Positions 43,386 through 53,135 of a stretch of DNA of 53,289 nt are shown piece after piece (the stretch's first letter is position 1; every line of letters begins with the position of its first letter). The notes beneath the pieces are model-generated. The model made no database searches. It was not told where the DNA came from and worked only from the letters and a program-made list of their open reading frames with translations. The translations under genes and the position numbers were made by a program. The DNA lies in NCBI GenBank assembly GCA_019912845.1, contig JAIOHU010000217.1, forward strand, positions 1 to 53,289, read 5' to 3'. Origin of the DNA: a bacterium (GTDB taxonomy: Bacteria; Electryoneota; Electryoneia; Electryoneales; Electryoneaceae).

Positions 43386-44366
43386 TCACTCAACCTTGTC
43401 ATGAATCTTCTGAGTTGGTGATTTCCAGTTCAGGGGATTAGAATAATAACCATACGCCCACGATTTTATTGATACAAGTTTTGAGTTCTGTGATCTTGCC
43501 CATTTCTTAGGATTGTTATAGTAGGAAGAAATCGGTGTACTATCGATTTTGTTTTCTATTAAATAAACCGATTGTTCCAAACACCTGTGGAATGCACTTC
43601 TATTTTTTATTTGAGCTGAAGATCCTTGATGCAAACTCCAAGCATGTTGGCTGGTTGGCAAAGATTCAACTAATTTAGATGAAATCGAGAAATTTAGTCC
43701 GTCAGAATTGTGAGGATGGGTCATGTCGAACCAGACTAGCGAATCCAATGCAGATTCTATCTTAAACCTTGCAACAGTGAAATTTATCATTGTATCCAGT
43801 ACAGTTCCAGTGGTGTCTCTTTTGTCAAATAGAATTAATGAAACTTCAAATGCAGTGGTGTCGGTTTGCGGAATACTCAAGCTATCGATCAAAAATGAAA
43901 AATGATACCCGATCAGTTTATCGTTTGAATGCAGGACGACAACAGTGTCTCTATCACCAAGTGTTACCGGCGAGAAAAACGATAAATCTCCCTTCGTTGA
44001 AGTAATCTTCCAGAAGATATATTCCCTTAAATCACCCCAGCAATAATCGAGCGGGACACTTTGAAATAGATTCGCATAAAATGCCATCGCTCCGAAATTT
44101 CTTGTGGTATCATTATCCCAGATAAAAGTCGATGGAAATATGCCGAGTCTTTTCTTAATTGGGTCTGTTATTGCTGGGATGTCACGAAGAGTGAAGGATG
44201 TTCCAAAAGGAGATGATGGTCCTATACTCCCTGGTACATCATAGGGACCTCTCCAACCAGATACTGGCATACAAGTGCGCCAAACTCCCACTGGGGTCCA
44301 AGCCCAGAGAACTGCACTGGCAACTAAGATAAATAGAGTAGCTAAGGAAATTCGAGTACGCATCAT
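43386..44366 (-). CDS. secreted hypothetical protein
   Basis: 326 residues with a signal peptide (ISLATLFILVASAVLWAWTP) after tandem ATG codons. I recognise no family. Features: PYDVPGSIGPSSPFGTSF near 45, several WxxN or YYNNPKKWARSQ and YYSNPLNWKS repeats near the C-terminus, and Asp/Thr-rich middle strands (TLGDRDTVVVLHSND). There is no T9SS sorting domain. A 44367-44669 gap separates it from the divergent rarA gene. Confidence 0.6.
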   Translation of the reverse strand: MMRTRISLATLFILVASAVLWAWTPVGVWRTCMPVSGWRGPYDVPGSIGPSSPFGTSFTLRDIPAITDPIKKRLGIFPSTFIWDNDTTRNFGAMAFYANLFQSVPLDYCWGDLREYIFWKITSTKGDLSFFSPVTLGDRDTVVVLHSNDKLIGYHFSFLIDSLSIPQTDTTAFEVSLILFDKRDTTGTVLDTMINFTVARFKIESALDSLVWFDMTHPHNSDGLNFSISSKLVESLPTSQHAWSLHQGSSAQIKNRSAFHRCLEQSVYLIENKIDSTPISSYYNNPKKWARSQNSKLVSIKSWAYGYYSNPLNWKSPTQKIHDKVE

Positions 44367-44669
44367 CAGTATCGCCTATCTTCCCCTATCAATGGGTTCG
44401 AGCCGGGATGATCAGTTCTATATAATATATATTACATGGACTTCATTCAAGGAAATACTATCAAATTCAGCAAGCGTAACCAATTATCTCGTGATCGGGT
44501 GCAGCGGGTATTGATTGAACAGTTGAATCACTAATAGAAATCAAAACTAAATCCACATGTGCAAATCGAGTTTCCCCCATAAAATTACCGCTTGCCACAG
44601 CTCCTCAAACAAAGCTACCTTGCAATAAACGTTTAAAACACAGAACCCATTGATTTTATAGAATTTCCT
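44367..44669. other. divergent gap between the secreted hypothetical and rarA
   Basis: 303 AT-rich bp without a gene or recognised repeat. It should hold the promoters of both divergent transcripts. Confidence 0.45.
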
Positions 44670-46052
44670 TTGGATAGCGAAAACCCGACACTATTTCCTG
44701 ACGCGTCACCAACCCCGCAGAACGACCGGGGACGTCCCCTGGCGGACAGAATGCGTCCGCAACGACTTGAGGACTTCATCGGTCAGGAGCACCTGGTTGG
44801 TGAGGATGGTGCATTATTGCCATTGCTCACAGAAGGCAGGCTGCACTCCATGATTTTCTGGGGGGAGCCGGGTGTTGGCAAGACAACACTGGCGCGTCTG
44901 CTGGCAAATTCCACTGATGCATACTTCGCTCAACTTTCCGCAGTTTCTTCTGGAGTTGGTGATGTTCGCAAGGTGATCGACCAGGCACGTCTGCAGAAGC
45001 GCAATCAAAAGGCAACCCTGCTATTCATAGATGAAATTCACCGTTTCAATAAAGCACAGCAGGACGCTCTGCTTCATGCTGTTGAAGAGGGGATAATACA
45101 TCTCGTTGGCGCGACAACTGAGAATCCATCTTTCGAGGTGATCGCACCCTTATTGTCTCGTGCGCGAGTATATAAATTCCGTCCCCTGGAACGGTCGCAT
45201 CTTGAAACGCTCCTGTCACGTTCGCTTCTAGAAGATGAGGTTCTCGCAACAAGTAAAGTTTCTCTAAATGACGAAGCCAAAGATGCACTGCTTAACCTGG
45301 CGATGGGTGATGCGCGTGAGATGTACAATCTGCTGGAACGAACGGTAGAGAGAGCGCGTCATCTGAAGAGGGATGAGATCAACCTCGCCACGCTCGAGAC
45401 TGTAGCAGCCCAGGCACTTTCAAGATATGATAAATCTGGCGACCGTCACTACGACACCATCAGTGCGTTCATTAAATGTGTACGCAACACCGACCCGGAT
45501 GCGGCGATCTACTGGCTGGCACGGATGCTTCACGCTGGTGAGGATGCACTTTTTATCGCGAGAAGGTTGATTATTCTTGCCAGTGAGGATATCGGGAACG
45601 CCAACCCGAATGCGCTCCTGCTCGCACGGGCATGTTTTGATTCTGTACACAAGATTGGCATGCCGGAAGCACGGATCATCCTCGCTCAAACCACCACTTA
45701 CTTAGCCAGTAGTCCCAAATCGAACGCGTCTTATCAAGCGATTGAAGAAGCACTGGCAGAGGTGAATAAAGGGAAACAATACGCAGTACCGCTTCATCTC
45801 AGAAATGCTCCCACAGGATTGATGAAAGAGCATGGCTATGGTGATGGGTATCTCTATTCTCATAATCAAGAGGGTGCGGTATCCGATATGCCCGGGCTGC
45901 CGGAAGAGCTGGAAGGAACCCGGTATTATCGTCCCACCGAGTATGGTTCAGAAGCGCAGATTAAAAAACGGCTTGAGGAAATCCAGAGAATTCGCGAGCT
46001 TAGAAGGTCTAAGAAGAGTTCCGATTCAGACAAAGAGGGAGTTGAAAAGTGA
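44670..46052 (+). CDS. rarA: replication-associated recombination protein A (AAA ATPase)
   Basis: 460 residues. The start is TTG at 44670; no earlier ATG or GTG fits and the first internal ATG (RMRP) would cut conserved sequence. Motifs: MRPQRLEDFIGQEHLVG (27-43), Walker A GEPGVGKT (65-72), Walker B LLFIDE (117-122), sensor 1 GATTENPSF (148-156) and the MgsA C-terminal domain with IYWLARMLHAGEDALFIARR and ASEDIGNANP. RarA acts at stalled replication forks and is a clamp-loader relative. Its stop overlaps the lptD start (GTGA). Confidence 0.93.
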   Translation: MDSENPTLFPDASPTPQNDRGRPLADRMRPQRLEDFIGQEHLVGEDGALLPLLTEGRLHSMIFWGEPGVGKTTLARLLANSTDAYFAQLSAVSSGVGDVRKVIDQARLQKRNQKATLLFIDEIHRFNKAQQDALLHAVEEGIIHLVGATTENPSFEVIAPLLSRARVYKFRPLERSHLETLLSRSLLEDEVLATSKVSLNDEAKDALLNLAMGDAREMYNLLERTVERARHLKRDEINLATLETVAAQALSRYDKSGDRHYDTISAFIKCVRNTDPDAAIYWLARMLHAGEDALFIARRLIILASEDIGNANPNALLLARACFDSVHKIGMPEARIILAQTTTYLASSPKSNASYQAIEEALAEVNKGKQYAVPLHLRNAPTGLMKEHGYGDGYLYSHNQEGAVSDMPGLPEELEGTRYYRPTEYGSEAQIKKRLEEIQRIRELRRSKKSSDSDKEGVEK

Positions 46053-49000
46053 GGCGATCTCCCTTCAACCCCTCTTCATTGACCGGGATATTTCTGGCAG
46101 CTTTATTGCTGTTTGCAGTGATGGGATCAGGTTGTCTGGCACCCACTTCGTCAGTTAAGCAGGAACCAGTAACGCAGGATTCTGCAACGGTGCAACATCC
46201 CGACACTTCGATCAAAGCCCCCCTACTCCCGATAGAAGCCGATTCCACCTCAAAGTTAAAACAATCCGATTCTCTACTAATCCCTGATACGACCAAAATC
46301 GATTCCACTTATGGCGGTGGGGTTGCTGATAGCCTTCAACGTGCCATCATCGACTCTGTTATGAACGCCGGTAAAGCAACCGAAGACACCGCAGCAATTG
46401 ATTCAGCAGCGATCGCAGTTGAGCCAGAAAAGAAAAAATCTGATATCGACACCACGATTTCATACAGTGCAGAAGATATTTCTTTCAATGTTCGCAAGAA
46501 AACCACCACATTGAAGGGAAACGCCAAAATTATCTACAAAGACATCACCCTTACAGCTCATCAGATAATCGTTGACTGGGAAAATGACCTGATGACCGCC
46601 ACAGGATCGCAGGACACCGTCTGGACTGATTCATCCAATACCGAAATCGACTCGATTGTCCAACGTGGTGTTCCTTCATTCAAAGAAAAACAGCAGGTGA
46701 TGACCGGCAGCATGATGCGTGTTAATATGAAAACACGGCAGGGGTATGTTGTCGATGGACGTACCATGCAGGGAGATGGATACTACTATGGCGTCGAAAT
46801 TCAGAAAGCGAGTGATGAAATCCTTTATGTTCGGGATGGTTCATTCACCTCCTGCGAGCTGGATGACCCTCATTATTCTTTTACTGGCAACAAGATGAAA
46901 ATGATTGTCAGAGAACGAGTGGTCGGCAAGCCGGTAGTTCTCCGTTTTGATGGTGTTCCAGTCGCTGCGCTGCCATTTGGGGTGTTCTCGCTGGAAAGAG
47001 GTCGTCACAGTGGTGTTCTGATCCCAACTTATGGCGATAATTCCAGCCAGGGACGGCATTTCCGTAACCTCGGCTATTACCTGGCAGTCTCAGATTATTG
47101 GGATGCCAAGGCGATGCTCGATTTTTATGAGAAGCTGGGGATTCTGGTACGTGGTGATTTCGCCTATAAAAAACGCTACAGATACAATGGCGGGCTTTCG
47201 GGCTCACTGGTAAATCAGAATGTCGCTGGTGGTGGTGGAAGGCAGCAACGATGGGACTTACAGCTCCAGCACAATCAGGATATCAACGAAACCACCAAGC
47301 TCCGCGCGAAGGGAAATTTTGTTTCTGACGGCAGCTATTACAGCGATGTCTCCAACAACCAGGACAGACGGCTCGATCAGAAAATTCGTTCCGATGCCAC
47401 ACTGACAAAATCCTTCCCGGGTACACGATCCTCTGCAACCATGAACCTGTCCCATGAAGAAAACCTTGCTACTGGTGAGAACAGCCAGACTTTGCCATCA
47501 TTGAGCTATCGTCTCTCAACGGCACCTATCTTTCCCAGCAAGCAGCAACGTGAACGTGAGGATAAAAATCTCATCTACGAACCACCTGAACCAGAAGTAG
47601 AAGAAGAGGACGAGGACGATGAGGAACGTTGGTACAACCAGATCACATTTGGTTACAATGCCCGTTTGAATAACCAGAGACGCGAAGATCTGGTTTCGGA
47701 AGTGCTGGAAGAACAGTATAGAAGTGGAATAACCCATAGCATCAGTATAAATGCACCGCAAAAAGTGATGCGTTATATCAATGTAAACCCGTCGCTGAGT
47801 TATAGCGAAGATTGGTTTAATGAGCGACGTAACTGGTATTACGGCGGTGAGGGTGAGCTGAAGTATATCCAGGAACGTGGGTTTTTCCAACGCCGTACTT
47901 TTAATGCCGGCATCAATACCACAACCAAGATGTATGGTTACTTTAATATCAACAAGGGACCGCTAAAGGTAATCCGTCATGTATTGACCCCGACTATCGG
48001 GCTGAACTACCGTCCCGATTTCAGCACGCCAGTGTGGGGCTACTATCAGGATTTAAAGTATGTCGGCAAAGTTTATGATGATCCGACCAATCCGGATTCC
48101 AGTGATTTTTACTATGATGTCCTCTCTGCGGTACGACAGGATCGTTATACCGGCAGTATTTTCGGTGGTACCTCACGTGGCAAACAGATGGCGTTACGTT
48201 TCAGCTTGAACAACCTCTTTCAGATGAAAACGGTGAAGCTGAATGATAAAAATGAGGAGGAGGAGGTTAAGACTGATTTATTCACCTATAATCTTTCCAC
48301 AAACTACAACTTCGCTGCGGATAGCCTGAAATTTGCGCCGTTATCCTCGAGTTTCCGTGCAAATCCAATCAGCTCAAAGAATAAAATCGGACCCCTGGAA
48401 AAGCTGTCGATTGATGTCAGCACAAACCATTCTTTCTATCGTTACGCTTACAACGAGGAGAATGGGCGTGGAAATGAGATCAACAAGTTTTACTGGGAAG
48501 AGGAAGGGCACGGATTTAATATCGTACGTCTCACCAATTTTTCCACCACCTCTTCCTTTACGCTCAGCGGAAAAAGTCCATTCAGTCGTGTTCGGCAACG
48601 AGAAGCGGAAGCGCTCGGGGCGGAGGATGGTGTCGGTGGTGATCCCAATGATCTCCCGGACATCAATCAGGACTTCGACAGCCGTTTCAGTCCATTTGAA
48701 AGCGCATCCAGTAGCAGTATGAGCGGAAAAGCACCCTGGCGACTTTCGGGATCATTACGGTATACACTAAACATGCGTGACCCGCGAAATTATAACGAAT
48801 CCCTGCGGCTCAGTGGCACAATGGCTGTAACATTGACAAAAAAGTGGAGCTTCTCTTACGCTTCTGGTGTCGATTTGATCTCACGGGATATTATTTCTTC
48901 CAACCTATCTGTTACACGTGATCTGCACTGCTGGGAGGGGCGATTTTCCTGGAGTCCGATGGGTATTGGAAAAGGCTTCTACCTGCGTATCGGCATAAAA

Positions 49001-49081
49001 TCCTCACAACTCAGTGATGTTAAACTTGAACAAAAACGTGGCAGATCTGGTGGCTCGATTGGTAGTGGATTAGGCTTCTAA
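46049..49081 (+). CDS. lptD: LPS-assembly protein LptD (OstA-type)
   Basis: 1010 residues, starting GTG in a 4-nt overlap with rarA. N-terminal export signal FLAALLLFAVMGSGC (a possible lipobox ending at C29), an acidic low-complexity linker, then the OstA/LptA-like domain (about 145-290: ISFNVRKKTTTLKGNAKI, DITLTAHQIIVDWEND, SCELDDPHYSFTG), then the LptD barrel with PFGVFSLERGRHSGVLIPTYG and long repeated strands to the C-terminal GSIGSGLGF. An insertion rich in Glu/Asp (EPEVEEEDEDDEE) lies near 510. It places lipopolysaccharide in the outer leaflet. The family in this phylum often carries such linkers. Confidence 0.86.
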   Translation: MRRSPFNPSSLTGIFLAALLLFAVMGSGCLAPTSSVKQEPVTQDSATVQHPDTSIKAPLLPIEADSTSKLKQSDSLLIPDTTKIDSTYGGGVADSLQRAIIDSVMNAGKATEDTAAIDSAAIAVEPEKKKSDIDTTISYSAEDISFNVRKKTTTLKGNAKIIYKDITLTAHQIIVDWENDLMTATGSQDTVWTDSSNTEIDSIVQRGVPSFKEKQQVMTGSMMRVNMKTRQGYVVDGRTMQGDGYYYGVEIQKASDEILYVRDGSFTSCELDDPHYSFTGNKMKMIVRERVVGKPVVLRFDGVPVAALPFGVFSLERGRHSGVLIPTYGDNSSQGRHFRNLGYYLAVSDYWDAKAMLDFYEKLGILVRGDFAYKKRYRYNGGLSGSLVNQNVAGGGGRQQRWDLQLQHNQDINETTKLRAKGNFVSDGSYYSDVSNNQDRRLDQKIRSDATLTKSFPGTRSSATMNLSHEENLATGENSQTLPSLSYRLSTAPIFPSKQQREREDKNLIYEPPEPEVEEEDEDDEERWYNQITFGYNARLNNQRREDLVSEVLEEQYRSGITHSISINAPQKVMRYINVNPSLSYSEDWFNERRNWYYGGEGELKYIQERGFFQRRTFNAGINTTTKMYGYFNINKGPLKVIRHVLTPTIGLNYRPDFSTPVWGYYQDLKYVGKVYDDPTNPDSSDFYYDVLSAVRQDRYTGSIFGGTSRGKQMALRFSLNNLFQMKTVKLNDKNEEEEVKTDLFTYNLSTNYNFAADSLKFAPLSSSFRANPISSKNKIGPLEKLSIDVSTNHSFYRYAYNEENGRGNEINKFYWEEEGHGFNIVRLTNFSTTSSFTLSGKSPFSRVRQREAEALGAEDGVGGDPNDLPDINQDFDSRFSPFESASSSSMSGKAPWRLSGSLRYTLNMRDPRNYNESLRLSGTMAVTLTKKWSFSYASGVDLISRDIISSNLSVTRDLHCWEGRFSWSPMGIGKGFYLRIGIKSSQLSDVKLEQKRGRSGGSIGSGLGF

Positions 49082-49687
49082 ACACAGCTATCTGGTAGCT
49101 AAAACGACAATAGTTGAAGCATTTCATTCTGGAGCACAAATGAATTGGAGGGTTAATCTAATAGGTCACCATTTGGTTCGGAAATCGTCTTATCCAAAGC
49201 CTGGCTTATAATTTCACCGTTGCTGAGAAGAAAATTGGAGGTAAAACAGGGATCTGTTAAGTAAAAAAGGTCACATTTATATGCGGCCTAGTATGTCTCC
49301 CCAGAAAACACCTTATAAAACTGACTCTAAAATTTATCGCGCTTTGTAAGATAATGATATTATGAGACTTCAAAATTAACTTAAGCACTTTTCCTGAAAT
49401 ATAAAGCTGCTGCGTCAGCTAGTTTGAACAATATTCTTTATGATTTGCATGCTTCAATTCTGTTTTGTTGAATTCTGATGGGGTTTACGAGATAACGTGT
49501 TTTTAATGCACTGCTGGAAATATTATTACAATGCAATCTATATTTAACTCATCCATAACTTGAAAAGGGAGATACGTTTTAGTACGTTGGCTAAATTAAA
49601 AACTATGGAACAATAAATAAAACTTAATGAATCTGTAAATCCATAAATTATTTCTATAAGGTCGTAAGCAGAGTGGAGGCTGTAGAA
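49082..49687. other. AT-rich gap
   Basis: About 600 bp with no convincing ORF, hairpin module or RNA gene. It marks the transition to the AT-rich group of exported orphan proteins. A weak AGCTA-TCTGG-TAGCT palindrome stands just after the lptD stop. Confidence 0.5.
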
Positions 49688-50380
49688 ATGCTTAGAACAC
49701 CTCTAAAGATATCGATTCTCATCGTACTATTCATCTATTCCGGAATTGCGTTGTCGCAAACGCAAACTCCATTTCGATCTACTTCAATCTCAGATGCGTA
49801 TGGGCAGGAGCAGCAAACGACTGCTTATGGTTTCGTCTCAATACCAAATTTCAATGGTGGGCTTGAAATAGGGAGGGAAATTTGGAAAGGTGATCCTGCT
49901 AACAAGGAGGCGCAACTTGTCAGGGTATATAGCAACTATAGATGGAGCAACAACGGCAGACTTTCTCGTCAAGTCGATGATAGAGTTCGTAACCTACAGT
50001 ACCAAGAAACACGCGACCAACTTGACCGTGTCATCAGTGAAGTCAGGTACATACGAGGTGACACAATTGAGGTTCAGTTCTTTTGGGAGGGAGGAACAAA
50101 TCGCTGCATAAACGCGCGTGCAATGCTTGAAAGTACTCTCGTTGCTAGTGCAGACGTGGTCAAGGCTGAATGGAAAGGGGAAGATCGGTATCTATATGTA
50201 AGAGAAATTCATTATGATCTTAATGGTAGTGGAAAGGGAGTCTACGAATGCATATCAAGGTTTAGCATTGGTGTTAATTCTATATGTATTCCCTTTGAAA
50301 AGATTGATGAGAAGGCGCAGTTTGGAAGAAAAACTCATGAGTACTTCCATCGATGGGCAAGCTCGATGAATGAATTCTGA
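49688..50380 (+). CDS. exported protein of unknown function
   Basis: 230 residues. The ATG at 49688 (MLRTPLK) is chosen over an in-frame GTG at 49673 because GGAGG lies exactly 8 nt upstream. The signal peptide is ISILIVLFIYSGIALSQ. The rest is mixed alpha/beta with two cysteines (C about 139 and C about 185). I recognise no family. It is followed by the WD40 protein 51 bp later on the same strand, so the two may be cotranscribed. Confidence 0.6.
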   Translation: MLRTPLKISILIVLFIYSGIALSQTQTPFRSTSISDAYGQEQQTTAYGFVSIPNFNGGLEIGREIWKGDPANKEAQLVRVYSNYRWSNNGRLSRQVDDRVRNLQYQETRDQLDRVISEVRYIRGDTIEVQFFWEGGTNRCINARAMLESTLVASADVVKAEWKGEDRYLYVREIHYDLNGSGKGVYECISRFSIGVNSICIPFEKIDEKAQFGRKTHEYFHRWASSMNEF

Positions 50381-50431
50381 CGCAAACACAATACGGAGCA
50401 TATCAGAAAATTACTGAAAGGTAAAAGTACA

Positions 50432-51682
50432 ATGAAATTCCAAGCAATGCATAACACTGATCTAATATCGCAAGTCTCACCTCCAGAAAATTATTCTAAG
50501 GCATCGTACTCAAGATGCTTTTCAGTCACAATTTTTATAAGTAATGCCATTTTGAGATGGACATTCTGCATCATTGTTAGCTTTGCAATAGTCTCTGGAA
50601 GCGCTGCCGCACCAAGGAAAACAAACGCAGTAACAGCAGTAGCTATAAGCCCGAATTGTGATATCATTGCGATAGCCAATAGACCCGAATCGACTATCAG
50701 TCTGTATAGCATCCCATCTAAGAAGTTTGTTACACTCCTCAATGGACCTGACCAAACCTCTTTTCAGGGATCAATCACATGCCTTGCCTTTTCTACATCA
50801 GGAACGCACCTCTTGTCAGGTGGAGAGGACAAAACTGCTCGAATCTGGAATATAACCTCCGGCGAACAAGAACAAATACTCAGGGGGCACGAGGGCAATC
50901 TTTGCACCGTGGCATTTAGTTCTGATGGAGCATTAGCACTTACAAGTGCAAACGATGGCACTGTACGACTATGGGAGGCACATTCAGGGATACAGACTCG
51001 TGTTTTCACCACAACCACAAGGCGTATTACTGGATTCACGGATGTACTAACAGGCAAGAAGCTTGGAACTGAATTCGCTGACTTTCCGCATCCAATTTAT
51101 GCTGCCTTTAGTCCAGACAACAGCATGATCGCTTCAAGTTATGAACAAACGAGGAGAGGTGTTGCAGTTTATGGTGTGCGTCTATGGAATACCTCGTCAG
51201 GTAAGCATTTACGCGACTTGCCTGAGTTGGAAAACTTACACAATGGCCTCGAAGACATCGAAACATTGTCTTTCAGTCCAAATGGCCGCATGATTCTGAT
51301 CGGATCGGATTCATCGGTTAGTATTTGGGATCTGATTGCGAACAGGCTTTACCGAACGCTAAAGGGTGTAATGTTCGGGGTCAAGGGACCCGTGTTTAGC
51401 CCTGATGGAGACTACGTACTTGCGGGAAGGGCTGAGCCTGGACTCGACGCCGTGGAAAAGAGGCCAGGGGCATTCTATGTTCATGGAACACTTGCATTGT
51501 GGAATTTAGAAACGGGTAAGCGAACCGTAGTCTTTGGTCAACATGGAGCAGGAATTTCATCCATGAGCTTCAGCTCGAACGGTAAGTTTGTCCTGTCAGG
51601 CAGCTATGATGATTTTGCGCGATTGTGGGAAGCGAAGACCGGGGTGCTGGTTACTGAGTTTGGCCCACACCGAAAACGATAG
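50432..51682 (+). CDS. exported WD40-repeat protein
   Basis: 416 residues. After an N-terminal stretch of about 40 residues comes a hydrophobic segment (WTFCIIVSFAIVSGSAAA, about 43-60) that may be a signal peptide or anchor. Then about seven WD40 blades: FSTSGTHLLSGGEDKTARIW, FSSDGALALTSANDGTVRLW, YGVRLWNTSSGKHLRDL, FSPNGRMILIGSDSSVSIWD, LALWNLETGKR and FSSNGKFVLSGSYDDFARLW. Such propellers bind partner proteins. No enzymatic domain is attached. Partner unknown. Confidence 0.8.
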   Translation: MKFQAMHNTDLISQVSPPENYSKASYSRCFSVTIFISNAILRWTFCIIVSFAIVSGSAAAPRKTNAVTAVAISPNCDIIAIANRPESTISLYSIPSKKFVTLLNGPDQTSFQGSITCLAFSTSGTHLLSGGEDKTARIWNITSGEQEQILRGHEGNLCTVAFSSDGALALTSANDGTVRLWEAHSGIQTRVFTTTTRRITGFTDVLTGKKLGTEFADFPHPIYAAFSPDNSMIASSYEQTRRGVAVYGVRLWNTSSGKHLRDLPELENLHNGLEDIETLSFSPNGRMILIGSDSSVSIWDLIANRLYRTLKGVMFGVKGPVFSPDGDYVLAGRAEPGLDAVEKRPGAFYVHGTLALWNLETGKRTVVFGQHGAGISSMSFSSNGKFVLSGSYDDFARLWEAKTGVLVTEFGPHRKR

Positions 51683-51755
51683 TCTGAGAGACCGTTTCTT
51701 TTTCCTGTGCGTCTTAATATGTTAATTCATGTAAGAATATTGAGAGGACCCAACA

Positions 51756-52430
51756 ATGCAAATCTTTAATAAGCTCAAAACGACAATATTAGCTATCGTA
51801 TTTTTATGCTCGGTTTCAATTATGCTATCATGTAGTCAAAAATCAAATTCAAATGTTCACTACCTGAATGATTATAATACAATTAGCGAACTAGTAGATG
51901 AACATAGATTTAGTGAGGCAAAACAGATATTACTTAATAAACTAAACCCTGTAAATAAACATTCATATTATTTGTTATCCTACGTTCTATTATCAGAACT
52001 TAAATGGGCTAGATACACACATATAAATGGCAAAAATCTTACTAAAGCTGAGATACAAGTTATCAATAGAGAAATAGATCCCAATGGCTTTGTATTGTAC
52101 TCTCCTGGACAGTACAGGCTATTACAACCTTATAGTAGAAGTTACGAGCAACTTGACTATTATTCACGAGTTACTGCTTCATGGCAACAGTTTGATCTGC
52201 TAGGTTTGCTGTTAATATCACTTGAATATTCTATTAGTAACGACAATGAATATCCATACATGCAATCTGCAAGAGAATGGTTATTGTATCTGAAAAGCAT
52301 TGAAAAAAGTAATCCTGGGAAATATGCACCATATCCAAATGGTATCCCTGATGTTTCTATCTTAATAGAACGAATGGGGGATCTTGTAAAAGTTATTGAG
52401 TTAATTGAGAATGAAAAGATTAGGATATAG
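51756..52430 (+). CDS. putative lipoprotein, function unknown
   Basis: 224 residues with a lipoprotein signal: hydrophobic stretch and lipobox IMLSC (C26). GAGAGGA lies about 7 nt before the ATG. The body is helical with aromatic-rich segments and begins like a tetratricopeptide-type helix pair (ISELVDEHRFSEAKQILLNK). Codon use is very AT-rich compared with the housekeeping genes in the window, suggesting transfer. Not recognised. Confidence 0.6.
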   Translation: MQIFNKLKTTILAIVFLCSVSIMLSCSQKSNSNVHYLNDYNTISELVDEHRFSEAKQILLNKLNPVNKHSYYLLSYVLLSELKWARYTHINGKNLTKAEIQVINREIDPNGFVLYSPGQYRLLQPYSRSYEQLDYYSRVTASWQQFDLLGLLLISLEYSISNDNEYPYMQSAREWLLYLKSIEKSNPGKYAPYPNGIPDVSILIERMGDLVKVIELIENEKIRI

Positions 52431-52524
52431 TCTTGTGCCTCGTCTTTATTCCATCCGCCGCATCTCTATTGGCTTTCAGCGTTTTGAATGATATCTTCAT
52501 TCTAAGATAAATTCACTCAAAATA

Positions 52525-52910
52525 ATGCTGATTATCGTCCGAAAATGGTTCAGTTCTCAGAACCAATTGATCCTTGAGAATCTGTTGCTACGTCATCATC
52601 TTACGATTCTTAAAAGAAATGCGAAAAAGCCTCGTTTGAAAAGCTCAAATCGGTTAATTTTTATATTGATTTCCAAATTTCTGAAGAGTTGGAGACAAGC
52701 GCTAAGCATAGTAAAACCCGAAACTATAATCCGTTGGCATCGCAAAGGATTCAGGATATTCTGGCGATGGAAGAGTATTCATGGGATATCTGGGAGAAAA
52801 TCCATTGATCCCGATATCAGAAAGCTCACTCTAGATATGAGTTCAGCAAACCATCTCTGGGGAGCACCACGATTCTACGGTGAATTGCTGTTAAGCAACG
52901 GGAAGGCTGT
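52525..52910 (+). pseudogene. truncated integrase-core (rve) type transposase, N-terminal part
   Basis: The frame has the N-terminal half of a common transposase family: LILENLLLRHHLTILKRNAK, RLIFILISKFLKSWRQAL, IVKPETIIRWHRKGFRIFWR and SSANHLWGAPRFYGELL. The DDE catalytic part that should follow is missing: homology stops at GELLL (about 52892), and 52911 begins the double-hairpin element copy C. The remaining codons to 52926 read into that element. The 3' part is not found after the element within the window. Confidence 0.82.
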
Positions 52911-53129
52911 GGTGGCCCGGGGATGAGAGGTATTATTATTGTGAGTGGTTTTGAGCTGCAGAATCATAGGAATAGCCAATCTTGAACAACAAATACTCAT
53001 CCCTGGGTTTCAAGGAATACTCAGATAGAGTTTCACGGGGATTGATCAATAAAATGAGCTTCTTCATATATACAGGTTCCTTGCTGAGTGTGAATTCGCT
53101 ATAGATAGGTTTCAATCCCCGCGCCACCC
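52911..53129 (-). repeat. double-hairpin element, complete copy C (inverted)
   Basis: 219 bp in reverse orientation to copy A. On the plus strand: GGTGGCCC, stem 2 CCCGGGGATGAG (52916-52927) and CTCATCCCTGGG (52996-53007, one mismatch, G-U capable), 68-nt loop; stem 1 ACGGGGATTGA (53035-53045) and TCAATCCCCGC (53112-53122), 66-nt loop; GCCACCC (53123-53129). As in copy A the next module outside hairpin 1 is a CCGCAACATC palindrome. Confidence 0.88.
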
Positions 53130-53135
53130 ATCTTA

